Below, in pieces: positions 44,253 through 53,263 of a DNA stretch of 64,000 nucleotides (the stretch's first letter is position 1; each line of letters starts with the position of its first letter). Made by a program: the position numbers and the translations under genes. The DNA comes from Desulfotignum sp. (lineage in GTDB: Bacteria > Desulfobacterota > Desulfobacteria > Desulfobacterales > Desulfobacteraceae). The notes under the pieces were generated by a model that saw only the letters and a list, made by a program, of their open reading frames with translations, was not told the DNA's origin and did no database searches. The stretch is taken from assembly GCA_011390635.1 (NCBI GenBank), contig JAABSA010000014.1, positions 1-64,000 on the forward strand, written 5' to 3'.

Positions 44253-45173
44253 ATGACCGATTTTGATTATGATCTTGTGATCATCGGTGCCGGTCCGGCC
44301 GGACTCACCGCCGGTCTCTATGCTGCCAGGGCAAGAATGCATGTATTGCTGCTGGAAAAAGCCGTGCCCGGCGGCCAGATCATTGTCACAGACTGGATAG
44401 AAAACTATCCCGGCTTTCCTGAAGGTATCAGCGGATTCGATCTGGCGGAAAAAATGAAGCTCCAGGCCGAGGAGATGGGTCTGAAAATCGACACGGCAGA
44501 AGTCCATTCCCTGAATTTGCAGCAGGACCTGAAAGAAGTGGTACTCACGGACAAAACCCTTACAGCCAAAAGCCTGATCATAGCATCCGGCGCCTCCCCC
44601 AAAAAACTGGGAATAGGTGAAGACCGGTATATGGGCAAAGGAATTTCTTTTTGTGCCACCTGTGACGCCCCTTTTTTCAAGGATAAAACCGTTGTGGCCA
44701 TCGGTGGCGGCGACACAGCTGTGCAGGAATCGATTTACCTGACAAAATTTGCAAAAAAAGTCTACCTGGTCCACCGCCGGGATGAACTGCGCGCTGCCAA
44801 AATCCTCCAGGAAAGAGCCTTTGCCAACGATAAGATTGAAATGGTATGGGATACAGTGGTCACAGGCGTTGACGGTCTTTTTGGCATCGAAGGGGTCCAT
44901 ATCAGAAATGTCAAAACCAATGAAGAAAAAACCCTTGCTGCCAGCGGATGTTTCATCTGGGTCGGCACCTTACCCAATACGCAATTTTTAGGTGATGATG
45001 TGCAAACAGATGAATACGGATTTATCCGGGCCGATGCCAGGATGCAGACAAGTGTACCCGGGGTATTTGCGGCAGGTGATGTCAGAGACACCCCTTTACG
45101 CCAGGTCTCCACAGCTGTGGGAGACGGTGCCATAGCAGCTGTGTCTGCAGAACATTATATTGAGAATCTGTAA
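44253..45173 (+). CDS. trxB: Thioredoxin-disulfide reductase
   Basis: This 306-residue flavoprotein has the N-terminal FAD motif DLVIIGAGPAGLTAGLYAAR, redox pair in SFCATCDAPFF, NAD(P)H motif VVAIGGGDTAVQESIYLT and the C-terminal FAD segment VPGVFAAGDVRDTPLRQV. The second nucleotide loop HRRDELRAAKILQ carries HRR followed by acidic and basic residues, compatible with NADPH. It reduces TrxA. The bamD start follows after one base. Confidence 0.96.
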   Translation: MTDFDYDLVIIGAGPAGLTAGLYAARARMHVLLLEKAVPGGQIIVTDWIENYPGFPEGISGFDLAEKMKLQAEEMGLKIDTAEVHSLNLQQDLKEVVLTDKTLTAKSLIIASGASPKKLGIGEDRYMGKGISFCATCDAPFFKDKTVVAIGGGDTAVQESIYLTKFAKKVYLVHRRDELRAAKILQERAFANDKIEMVWDTVVTGVDGLFGIEGVHIRNVKTNEEKTLAASGCFIWVGTLPNTQFLGDDVQTDEYGFIRADARMQTSVPGVFAAGDVRDTPLRQVSTAVGDGAIAAVSAEHYIENL

Positions 45174-45174
45174 A

Positions 45175-45834
45175 ATGAAATACTGTATTTTTTTGGTATG
45201 TCTGGTATTCCTTTTATCCGGCTGCGCCCTGTTTGAAGATTCCCGCCGCATGGAAAAAACCGCTGAACAGCTTGCTGCTGAAGGTGCATCCGCCTTTATG
45301 AGTGAAAAATACAAAGCTGCGGTAAAGGCATATACTGATCTCAAAGACTGGTACCCATTTTCCAAATATGCCATCCTGGCGCAGCTGAAAATTGCAGATG
45401 CCCACTTTCATCTCAAAGAATATGACCAGGCAATTCTTGCCTATGAACAATTTGAGAAAATGCACCCCAGAAACGAGGCGATTCCTTACATTATCAATCA
45501 GATCGGTCTGTGCTGGTTCAACCAGATGGATACGGTGGACCGAGACCCCACTCCGGCAAAAAATGCCCTGGCCCACTTCAAAAGACTTATGGAACAGTTT
45601 CCAGACAGTGAGCATGCACGGAAAGCCCCGGATCATATTGCTGCCTGCATTGACAAGATTGCTGGTCATGAACTCTATGTGGGACAGTTTTATTTAAAAA
45701 CCGGTCAATACCAGGCCGCCCTGAAACGCTTTGAATATATTGTGGAGTTCTATCCCGGCACGGATCAAAGCCAGACTGCCCTGAGTCTCATTTCAAAAAG
45801 CGCTGCCCTGGCAGCTGCCGCCAAAAAAGAGTAG
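45175..45834 (+). CDS. bamD: Outer membrane assembly lipoprotein BamD
   Basis: The start is ATG 45175, one base after the trxB stop; an upstream in-frame start at 45160 is unnecessary. The 219-residue product has a lipoprotein signal with lipobox LLSGC (Cys about residue 17), then TPR-like repeats rich in the BamD features: AFMSEKYKAAVKAYTDLKDWYPFSKYA, KMHPRNEAIPYIINQIG, FKRLMEQFPDSEHA and RFEYIVEFYPGTDQS. It is part of the BAM complex that inserts beta-barrel proteins into the outer membrane. The product confirms a diderm cell. Confidence 0.93.
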   Translation: MKYCIFLVCLVFLLSGCALFEDSRRMEKTAEQLAAEGASAFMSEKYKAAVKAYTDLKDWYPFSKYAILAQLKIADAHFHLKEYDQAILAYEQFEKMHPRNEAIPYIINQIGLCWFNQMDTVDRDPTPAKNALAHFKRLMEQFPDSEHARKAPDHIAACIDKIAGHELYVGQFYLKTGQYQAALKRFEYIVEFYPGTDQSQTALSLISKSAALAAAAKKE

Positions 45835-45920
45835 TTTTTTCTTTACTTTTTTTTACAGAAGGGGTATAGAGTTCAGGTTAATTTTTTGATAACATAATTT
45901 TTCTTTCAGGAGTGTATGAT

Positions 45921-46115
45921 ATGTCAAAAGAATGTGCTATTTGCGGAAAAAAACCCATGGTCGGTAACAATGTCAGCCATGCCCACAACCTGAACAAAAG
46001 AAGGTTCAACCCCAATCTCCAGCGGGTCCGGGCCCTTGTCAAAAAAGGCTGCGTCAGAAGGGTAGACGTTTGCACCAGCTGCATCAAAGCCGGCAAAGTT
46101 ACCAAGGCCGCATAA
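45921..46115 (+). CDS. rpmB: 50S ribosomal protein L28
   Basis: The start is ATG 45921 ([21 protein letters not shown]) with CAGGAG upstream; GTG 45912 is not needed. The 64-residue protein has the L28 signature [30 protein letters not shown] and retains a CxxC at both ends (CAIC, CTSC), the zinc-binding form. It stands alone in its transcript. Confidence 0.97.
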   Translation: MSKECAICGKKPMVGNNVSHAHNLNKRRFNPNLQRVRALVKKGCVRRVDVCTSCIKAGKVTKAA

Positions 46116-46137
46116 AAACCGTCTGACTCACAGACAG

Positions 46138-47457
46138 CTATAAAATTTTTGCCGCCAGTTCCGCCAAATCCGAGCGCTCCCCTTTTTCCAGGTTAATGTG
46201 TGCATACAGCGGCTGGCCTTTCATTTTTTCAATGATGTAGGCCAGACCATTGGTCTGACTGTCCAGATAGGGATGATCGATCTGGAAGATATCACCGGTA
46301 AATACAATCTTTGTGCCCTCCCCGGCCCGGGTAATGATGGTTTTCACCTCATGGGGTGTCAGGTTCTGGGCTTCATCCACAATAAAAAACACCCGGACAA
46401 TGGATCGCCCCCTGATATATGAAATGGGGGTGATCACTATCTTTTCTTCTTCAATGAGTTCCCGGATCTGTTTGGACTGGGAGTTGTTTTCGTTAAAATG
46501 ATTCTGGATCACTGTCAGGTTATCATATAAAGGCTGCATATACGGATCCAGCTTGGAAGCCACATCTCCGGGCAGAAAGCCTAAGTCCTTGTTGCTCAGG
46601 GGAACCACCGGCCTGGCAATAAATATCTGACGGTACAGCTGTTTTCTGGCCAACGCTGCTGCCAAAGCCAGCAGGGTTTTTCCTGTACCAGCTTTTCCCG
46701 ATACTGTTATCAGCGGGATATCCGGATTGAGCATGGCATTGAGGGCAAAGATCTGCTCTGAATTTCTGGGCTTGATGCCATAACATATCTGGGGCTGAAT
46801 GGATTTAACGGTCTGGGTCCGGCTGTCATAAAACGCCAGCGCAGAATTGGATCCGTTTTTCAAAATCAGATTTTCATTGGCATAAAACTCTGTTTCCACT
46901 CCCAGGCTTGTTTTGGACACTTCATAGGGCTTTTTAAAAAGGTTGTCAAAAACATCCGGCTGGACATGCTCCACCACCTGCAGTCCGGTATACATATCTG
47001 ATATGTTTTCAACAAATTTTGAATTATAGTTTTCAGTTTTCAATCCAATGGACCTGGCCCGAAGCCGCAGGTTCACATCCTTGGTAACAAATACAACATT
47101 CTGGAATTTATATTTTTTGGCAATGGAATAGGCAATGTTCAAAATCTTTATATCCGGCGTGATGTCGGTAAAATTTTCCTTGATTTTATCCTCCATCTTC
47201 ACATCCAGGCAAATGGCAATGGAACCTTTTCCTTTTTCAATGGGTACCCCGCCGTTGAACATTTTATCAGAGGACAGTGCATCCAGGTTTCGTAAAAAAT
47301 CCCTTGCATTACAATTAATTACATTGTTTCCCTTTTTGAATTTGTCCAGTTCTTCAATAACCGTAATGGGAATATATATGTCATTGTCCTTGAACTGGTG
47401 CATGCAACCACTGTCATGAAGAATAACATTGGTATCCAGGATAAAAATTTTTTTCAT
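46138..47457 (-). CDS. PhoH-family ATPase with N-terminal PIN domain
   Basis: MKKIFILDTNVILHD at ATG 47457 is the preferred start (439 residues); ATG 47463 two codons earlier touches the AAGGAAA ribosome binding site. The N-terminal PIN ribonuclease-like domain has ILDTNVILHD and FVTKDVNLRLRARSIG acid residues. The C-terminal PhoH domain (about 240-439) has Walker A VSGKAGTGKTLLALAAAL, Walker B VFFIDEAQNLT (with SYIRGRS before it) and TGDIFQID. Such PIN-PhoH (PhoH2-like) proteins are ATP-dependent RNases or helicases. The gene is transcribed after rel with a 99-nt gap. Confidence 0.92.
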   Translation of the reverse strand: MKKIFILDTNVILHDSGCMHQFKDNDIYIPITVIEELDKFKKGNNVINCNARDFLRNLDALSSDKMFNGGVPIEKGKGSIAICLDVKMEDKIKENFTDITPDIKILNIAYSIAKKYKFQNVVFVTKDVNLRLRARSIGLKTENYNSKFVENISDMYTGLQVVEHVQPDVFDNLFKKPYEVSKTSLGVETEFYANENLILKNGSNSALAFYDSRTQTVKSIQPQICYGIKPRNSEQIFALNAMLNPDIPLITVSGKAGTGKTLLALAAALARKQLYRQIFIARPVVPLSNKDLGFLPGDVASKLDPYMQPLYDNLTVIQNHFNENNSQSKQIRELIEEEKIVITPISYIRGRSIVRVFFIVDEAQNLTPHEVKTIITRAGEGTKIVFTGDIFQIDHPYLDSQTNGLAYIIEKMKGQPLYAHINLEKGERSDLAELAAKIL

Positions 47458-47556
47458 ACTCATTTTCCTTTGTTTATGCAAGCGCTCAAAAATCAGGTGA
47501 TCCGTTGATATGCCGATCTATTTTTTTCCAATTTCTTACCTCTTTTTACCGATTCT

Positions 47557-49707
47557 TTACTCATGGTGGACAATGCGTTTGACATCCAGCACCTTTTTGA
47601 CCCGCCGCAGTTCAGACATGATTTTGCGCAACTGATCTGAACTTTCCACCATAACCGTAAAATACAACATGGCCACACCAGTATCCGATGTGTCAGTTTT
47701 GGCATTCAAAATATTGGCTTTATTTTTGGATATCACCGAGGCAATATCCGCCAGCAGGCCGAACCGGTCATCTGTTTTAAGCCGGATACTGGCTGGATAG
47801 GATTCAGAATACTCTCCGCCCCATTGCACCTCTATCAACCGTTCCTGGCTCATTTTCATAACATTGAGGCAGTTTCTCCTATGGATGGTTACCCCCTGGC
47901 CCTGGGTAATATAACCGGTGATGGGATCTCCGGGAAGGGGGTTGCAGCACTTGGAAAATTTTACCAGAACATCGTTGAGCCCCTTTACAATGATACCGGT
48001 ATCTGATTTTCGGTGCCGGTTATCCACCGCTTTGGAAAGGACGACTTCATCTTTGGTCTCCTGCTCCAATTGGGGCACGGCTTTGTTCAGAATCTGCATG
48101 GGGGTTATTTTTCCGAATCCCACATGGGCAATAAGATCATCCACGGTTCTGAACCCGAAAGTGTCTGCCACTTCCTTTATTTTTCCGGATTTGATCAAAG
48201 CATTAAAGTTCTGATTTTTCTTCCGGAACAATTTTTCACACATTTCCCTGCCCAGGGAATAGGACCTTTCTTTTTCCCTGGCATTGATCACAGCCCGTAT
48301 TTTTGTCCTGGCCTTGACGGTCTTGACAAAAGCGAGCCAGTCCGGGCTGGGGGTGTGTCCTTTGGTGGTGATGATTTCCACCGTATCGCCGGTTTTCAGC
48401 TCATGGGCCAATGGAACGATCTTGCCGTTGACCTTTGAACCGGTGCATTCCGCCCCCACTTCGGTATGTATCCTGTAGGCAAAATCCACGGGCGTGGCGC
48501 CCTTGGGAAGGGTTTTGATATCGCCTGCAGGGGTGATCACATATATTTCATCGGGAAACAGGTCAATGCGGACATTTTCCAGAAATTCATCCGGATCATT
48601 GAAATTTTCCTGATTTTCCACAAGATTCCGTATCCAGGCAAACATTTCACCGGTATTTTCATCAATGCGGGTGCCTTCTTTGTAACTCCAGTGGGCGGCA
48701 ATGCCGGATTCTGCGATCCGGTCCATCTCCTGGGTCCGGATCTGGATTTCCACCCGCTCTCCCTTGGGACCGATGACCGTGGTGTGGATGGACTGGTACA
48801 TGTTGGGTTTGGGATTGCCGATATAGTCTTTGATCTTGTAATAGATGGGCTTCCACATGGAATGGATGGCGCCCATGGCGGCATAACACTGGGGCACGGT
48901 ATCCAGAATGATGCGGAAGGCGATGATATCATACACCTCATCAAAATCCAGATTCTGGGAAATCATTTTCTGGTAAATGCTGTAGTGCTGCTTATATCGG
49001 CCCTTGATATCACAGGGCAGTTCCATCTCTTCCATTTTATAGTGCAGGCTTGTGGAAACCTCTTTGATATACGCTTCCTTTTCATCCTTGGCCCGGTTCA
49101 CCAAGGCATCAATGCGCTCATACTCATCGGGCATGGTGTAAAAAAAAGCGGTGTCTTCCAGTTCGTGCTTGACCCAGAATATTCCTAAGCGGGCCGCAAT
49201 GGGCGCATAGATATCCAGGGTCTCCTGGGCTATAGCCGCCTGTTTATCCGGATTGTTGTGATATTTCAAGGTGCGCATATTGTGCAGCCGGTCCGCCAGC
49301 TTGATGAGTACCACCCGGATATCATCAGCCATGGCCAGGATCATTTTCCGCAAGGATTCAGCCTGCTGGGCCACTTTGTTGGAAAAAGGAAGGGCCGACA
49401 GCTTGGTCACCCCTTCCACAATATGGGCCACCCCGGGTCCGAACATGTCTGCAATATCTTCTTTGGTGGCCGGGGTATCTTCAATGACATCATGGAGCAG
49501 GGCTGCGGCAATACTTTCCACATCCAGACGCATGCCTGCCAGAATATGGGCCACCTCCAGCGGATGGGACAGATAGGGTTCACCCGACAGCCGGACCTGG
49601 CCCTCATGGACCCGGGCGGAATACACATAGGCCCGGTCAATGATATCGAGTTCCGCCTCGGAATTATACTCGACAATGGTATCCAGTATGTCGGTGATTC
49701 GAATCAT
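47557..49707 (-). CDS. Bifunctional (p)ppGpp synthetase/hydrolase (RelA/SpoT)
   Basis: This 716-residue Rsh protein contains the HD hydrolase domain (YLSHPLEVAHILAGM, AALLHDVIEDTPATK), the synthetase domain (FRIILDTVPQCYAAMGAIHS, PKPNMYQSIHTTVIGP, EIQIRTQEMDRIAESGIAAHW), TGS (DEIYVITPAGDIKTLPKGATPVDFAY) and a C-terminal ACT domain (VMVESSDQLRKIMSELRRVKKV). Both catalytic HD and the synthetase glutamate/arginine segments look intact, so it should make and degrade the alarmone. It follows proS (39 nt gap) and precedes phoH. Confidence 0.96.
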   Translation of the reverse strand: MIRITDILDTIVEYNSEAELDIIDRAYVYSARVHEGQVRLSGEPYLSHPLEVAHILAGMRLDVESIAAALLHDVIEDTPATKEDIADMFGPGVAHIVEGVTKLSALPFSNKVAQQAESLRKMILAMADDIRVVLIKLADRLHNMRTLKYHNNPDKQAAIAQETLDIYAPIAARLGIFWVKHELEDTAFFYTMPDEYERIDALVNRAKDEKEAYIKEVSTSLHYKMEEMELPCDIKGRYKQHYSIYQKMISQNLDFDEVYDIIAFRIILDTVPQCYAAMGAIHSMWKPIYYKIKDYIGNPKPNMYQSIHTTVIGPKGERVEIQIRTQEMDRIAESGIAAHWSYKEGTRIDENTGEMFAWIRNLVENQENFNDPDEFLENVRIDLFPDEIYVITPAGDIKTLPKGATPVDFAYRIHTEVGAECTGSKVNGKIVPLAHELKTGDTVEIITTKGHTPSPDWLAFVKTVKARTKIRAVINAREKERSYSLGREMCEKLFRKKNQNFNALIKSGKIKEVADTFGFRTVDDLIAHVGFGKITPMQILNKAVPQLEQETKDEVVLSKAVDNRHRKSDTGIIVKGLNDVLVKFSKCCNPLPGDPITGYITQGQGVTIHRRNCLNVMKMSQERLIEVQWGGEYSESYPASIRLKTDDRFGLLADIASVISKNKANILNAKTDTSDTGVAMLYFTVMVESSDQLRKIMSELRRVKKVLDVKRIVHHE

Positions 49708-49746
49708 GAACTGATGTCACCTGCCCGGCTGCTGACCGGTATCTGT

Positions 49747-51258
49747 TTAATAGGCTTTGGCAAACAGCACCCGCTGCTCACTGGATTGTTTGCAACAGAT
49801 GCAATGACCATTCTCCTTTGGGCTGTCAAATGGAATGCACCGGATGGTGACGGACAGATCTTTTTTGATCTGTTCTTCACATTCACGGGATCCGCACCAG
49901 TGGGAAAAGACAAAGGCCCCGTTGTGGGCACCTCCTGTGTTTTCATACAGATCATAAAACCGTTGGTTGTCGTCTATACTGAAGGTATTGGCCTTCTGAA
50001 ATGCCAGGGCCCTGTCAAACAGGGTCTGTTGAATACTGTCCAGGATCTGCGTTATGGTATTGATAAATTCATCCCGGGCAATACTCTGTTTCTGGCTTGC
50101 GGGATTGTCCCGCCGGGCCAGAAAAACAGTGTTATTGGCAATATCCCTGGGGCCCAGCTCCACCCGGACGGGAATCCCTTTTTTCACCCAGTCCCATCCC
50201 CTGGCGCCGCCAATATCGCGGTCATCTATCTCCACCTCCAGGGGGCGGCCAAAAAAATGTATGTTGCACAGGGCGGCTTTCAGTGCGCTGGCGCTCTCCA
50301 GCACCTTTGTATTGTCATCCTCTTTTTTCAGGATGGGCAGAATCACTACATGGGCCGGGGCGATGCGCGGAGGTACCACCAGGCCGTCATCATCAGAATG
50401 CACCATGATCATGCCGCCGATCATCCGGGTGGATGTCCCCCAGGAGGTGGTCCAGGCATATTGTTCCTGACCATCTTCGTTCTGGAATCGAATATGTGAT
50501 CCTTTTGCAAAATTCTGGCCCAGAAAATGGGAGGTGCCTGCCTGGAGTGCCCGGCGGTCCTGCATCATGGCCTCGATACAGGTGGTATCATCCGCCCCTG
50601 GAAATCTTTCAGAAATCGTTTTGCTGCCTTTGATCACGGGTATGGCCAGCCGTTCTTCCACAAACAGTGCATACAGATCCAGCATCTGGCGGGTTCTTTG
50701 GATAGCTTCTTCTTTTGAGGCATGGGCTGTATGACCCTCCTGCCACAAAAATTCGCTGGTTCTTAAAAACATGCGGGTACGCATCTCCCACCTGACAACA
50801 TTGGCCCACTGATTCAACAGAATGGGCAGATCCCGGTAGGAAGAGGTCCACCTGGACATGGATTCGCCGATGATGGTTTCAGAAGTGGGCCGGACAATCA
50901 ACGGTTCCGCCAGCTCTCCTGCGGGCACCAGTTTTCCGTCTTTGTCTTTTTCCAGTTTATGGTGGGTGACCACGGCACATTCTTTGGCAAATCCATCCAC
51001 GTGTTCCGCTTCTTTTTCCAGGTAGGACAAGGGAATGAACAAAGGGAAATAGGCATTTTTCACCCCGGTTTTCTTGAACTCAGCATCCATCTGGTTCATG
51101 ATGTTTTCCCAGATGGCATATCCCCAGGGTTTCATGACCATACACCCCCTGACAGGAGAATTTTCCGCCATATCCGCTGCCTTGATGACCTCCTGATACC
51201 ATTGGGCATAATCCTGCTCCCGGGTGGGGGTGATTGCCGTTTTATTCTTTGCTCCCAT
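49747..51258 (-). CDS. proS: Prolyl-tRNA synthetase, archaeal/eukaryote-type
   Basis: The 503-residue enzyme has motifs LIVRPTSETIIGESMSRW, NQWANVVRWEMRTRMFLRTSEFLWQEGHTAH (motif 2) and SWGTSTRMIGGMIMVHSDDDGL (motif 3), then a C-terminal zinc-type domain (CGSRECEEQIKK, CICCKQ) ending in KAY. That C-terminal extension and length mark the archaeal/eukaryotic form rather than the longer bacterial one with an editing insertion. It charges tRNA-Pro. The start overlaps the end of ispG by 17 nt. Confidence 0.96.
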   Translation of the reverse strand: MGAKNKTAITPTREQDYAQWYQEVIKAADMAENSPVRGCMVMKPWGYAIWENIMNQMDAEFKKTGVKNAYFPLFIPLSYLEKEAEHVDGFAKECAVVTHHKLEKDKDGKLVPAGELAEPLIVRPTSETIIGESMSRWTSSYRDLPILLNQWANVVRWEMRTRMFLRTSEFLWQEGHTAHASKEEAIQRTRQMLDLYALFVEERLAIPVIKGSKTISERFPGADDTTCIEAMMQDRRALQAGTSHFLGQNFAKGSHIRFQNEDGQEQYAWTTSWGTSTRMIGGMIMVHSDDDGLVVPPRIAPAHVVILPILKKEDDNTKVLESASALKAALCNIHFFGRPLEVEIDDRDIGGARGWDWVKKGIPVRVELGPRDIANNTVFLARRDNPASQKQSIARDEFINTITQILDSIQQTLFDRALAFQKANTFSIDDNQRFYDLYENTGGAHNGAFVFSHWCGSRECEEQIKKDLSVTIRCIPFDSPKENGHCICCKQSSEQRVLFAKAY

Positions 51259-52354
51259 TCATCTCCTCCGAATTTTTCGTCATTTTATCAATTTCATACA
51301 GCAGCTGGGCCACAAGCTGGTCCTGGGCCACTTTTTTAAACACCTTGCCTTTTTTAAACAAAATTCCTGAGCCGTCTGCGCCTGCGATGCCGATATCTGC
51401 TTCCTTGGCTTCACCGGGCCCGTTAACCACACACCCCATAATGGCAACTTTAATCTGAGTATCCCGCTCAAGTAAAGCTTTTTCTACATCTTCGGCAATT
51501 TTAAACAGATTGATCCGGCATCTGCCGCAGGTGGGACAGGAAATGATCTCCGGCCCCCGGTTTCGCAATCCCAAAGCCCGTAATATTTCATAGCCGGTGC
51601 GTACCTCTTCCACCGGATCACGGGTCAAGGATACCCGGATGGTGTCTCCCAGTCCCCGGGCCAACAGCATGCCGATGCCGATGGCGGATTTGGTAATGCC
51701 GGCATACAGCCCGCCCGCCTCAGTGACTCCCACATGAAACGGCACATCGGTTCTGTCGGACAGCAGCTGGTATGCGGCCACGGTCCGGGCCACATCCGAT
51801 GCTTTCAGGGAAATCTTGATATCGTAAAATCCCAGACTCTCCAGTATCCGGATATTGGCCATTCCGCTTTCCACCATGGCCTCTGCAGTGCTGCCCAGGC
51901 GCCGGGCAACCTCCTTTTCCAGGGATCCGGCATTGACACCGATGCGGATGGGAATGCCATGGGATTTTGCACAGTCCACCACTTTTTTCACCTTGTGACG
52001 GTCCCCGATATTGCCGGGATTGATGCGCAATCCGTTTGCCCCCGATTCGGCTGCAGCCAGGGCCAGCCTGAAATCAAAATGGATGTCCGCAATCAACGGA
52101 ATGGTGATACGGTCCTTGATATGCCGTATGGCGGCTGCGTCCGCCATTTCCGGCACCGCCACCCGGATGATCTCGCAACCGGCCTTCTCCAGGGTTTTGA
52201 TCTGGCGGACCGTGGCATCCACATCCCGGGTCTGTGTATTGGTCATGGACTGGACTGAAACCGGCGCATCCGAGCCCACAACCACATCACCCACACGAAT
52301 CTGCCGGGTGTTTCTTCTTTTTTGCACCAATGGCATAGGTATTTTCCTGTTCAT
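51242..52354 (-). CDS. ispG: 4-hydroxy-3-methylbut-2-en-1-yl diphosphate synthase
   Basis: The 370-residue protein has the GcpE/IspG pattern: [27 protein letters not shown] near the start (with RRNTRQ), [40 protein letters not shown], and the C-terminal iron-sulfur half with [15 protein letters not shown] and [18 protein letters not shown]. It makes HMBPP in the non-mevalonate isoprenoid pathway using a 4Fe-4S cluster. It is probably the first gene of ispG-proS-rel. Confidence 0.96.
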   Translation of the reverse strand: [370 protein letters not shown]

Positions 52355-52461
52355 CTCTCACAGGTATGTATCTGACAGATCCTCAAAAAATCAGGATATG
52401 GATACAACCCGGGACAAGCGGTTTTCATAAAATATAATGTACCATATTTTCCATGATCGAT

Positions 52462-53259
52462 TCAAGCAGGCAAATGGGACGGTATATCATCGAACATATC
52501 AGACAGCACTGTCAAAGACCGGTTCAGGTCTTCCCGGTTAAACACCTCCAGGCTCACAGTTCCCCCATAGCCCTGCAACAGTTTGCGCACACGGTCCATA
52601 TCACCGGGGTTCAGCCGGTCCAGGCTGGTATGGTCCTTGATCCCCAAGCCTGAGCAGGTTACGCCATGAAGATGAACCAACGCCAGACGGTCCTGGAAAA
52701 TTTCAAAACTGTGTGCAGGATCATACCCATACCGGAAATGATGGCCGAGATCAATGCAGACCGTAAGATCATGGGCTGCCAGCAAAGGGATCAGACAGTG
52801 AGGGGGATAGTCCAGAGTTTCCACGGACAAGATTCCGGGGCCGGGCAGATGGGGCATCAGCCGGTTCAAACCGTCCAGGGCCCGGTCCTGCCAGGCTGTC
52901 ACACCGTCAAGATATTGCGGTTGCACCATTTCCAGGTGAAGGGTATGGGTGGAGGGGGACAACGGTTCACACAATGCCACCACCCGTGCAATGGTATCAG
53001 CGGCTTTTTGACGATGGTGCGGTGCACCATGGGTAAGGCTGACATCTGTGGGCAGATGAATATTATACCCGACATCCAGATCACGTGACAATGCGGCCAG
53101 TTCAGCAATCTCTGCTTTTTTGGGCAGCACGGTTTCAGGAATGCTTTCAAAAACAAGGAGTTCTATTTCATCAAACAATGCACCTGTTTTGCGGACATTG
53201 GGAAGAATATGGTCCGGATAGATAAATGAGGTGGTGCCTAATCGAAACAATCTTTTCAT
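52462..53259 (-). CDS. cbiR: Cobamide remodelling phosphodiesterase (CbiR family)
   Basis: The start is ATG 53259 (MKRLFRLGTTSFIYPDHILPNVR), giving 265 residues. The sequence is an AP-endonuclease/xylose-isomerase-like TIM barrel with metal-ligand candidates in order: NIHLPTD, LHLEMVQP, LSVETLDYP, CIDLGHHFRYGYD, LVHLHGVT with DHTSLD, and VSLEVFNRE. The only cobamide enzyme of this fold that I know is CbiR, which hydrolyses the nucleotide loop of cobamides to release AdoCbi-phosphate for remodelling. It lies four bases from cbiB, last in the nucleotide-loop operon, which strongly supports this. An unrelated sugar isomerase is the alternative. Confidence 0.8.
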   Translation of the reverse strand: MKRLFRLGTTSFIYPDHILPNVRKTGALFDEIELLVFESIPETVLPKKAEIAELAALSRDLDVGYNIHLPTDVSLTHGAPHHRQKAADTIARVVALCEPLSPSTHTLHLEMVQPQYLDGVTAWQDRALDGLNRLMPHLPGPGILSVETLDYPPHCLIPLLAAHDLTVCIDLGHHFRYGYDPAHSFEIFQDRLALVHLHGVTCSGLGIKDHTSLDRLNPGDMDRVRKLLQGYGGTVSLEVFNREDLNRSLTVLSDMFDDIPSHLPA

Positions 53260-53263
53260 GATC

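Noticed and set aside
49258-50499. 413-codon plus-strand frame opposite rel and proS
   Set aside because: Antisense to two highly conserved genes; composition and lack of any domain fit a shadow frame.
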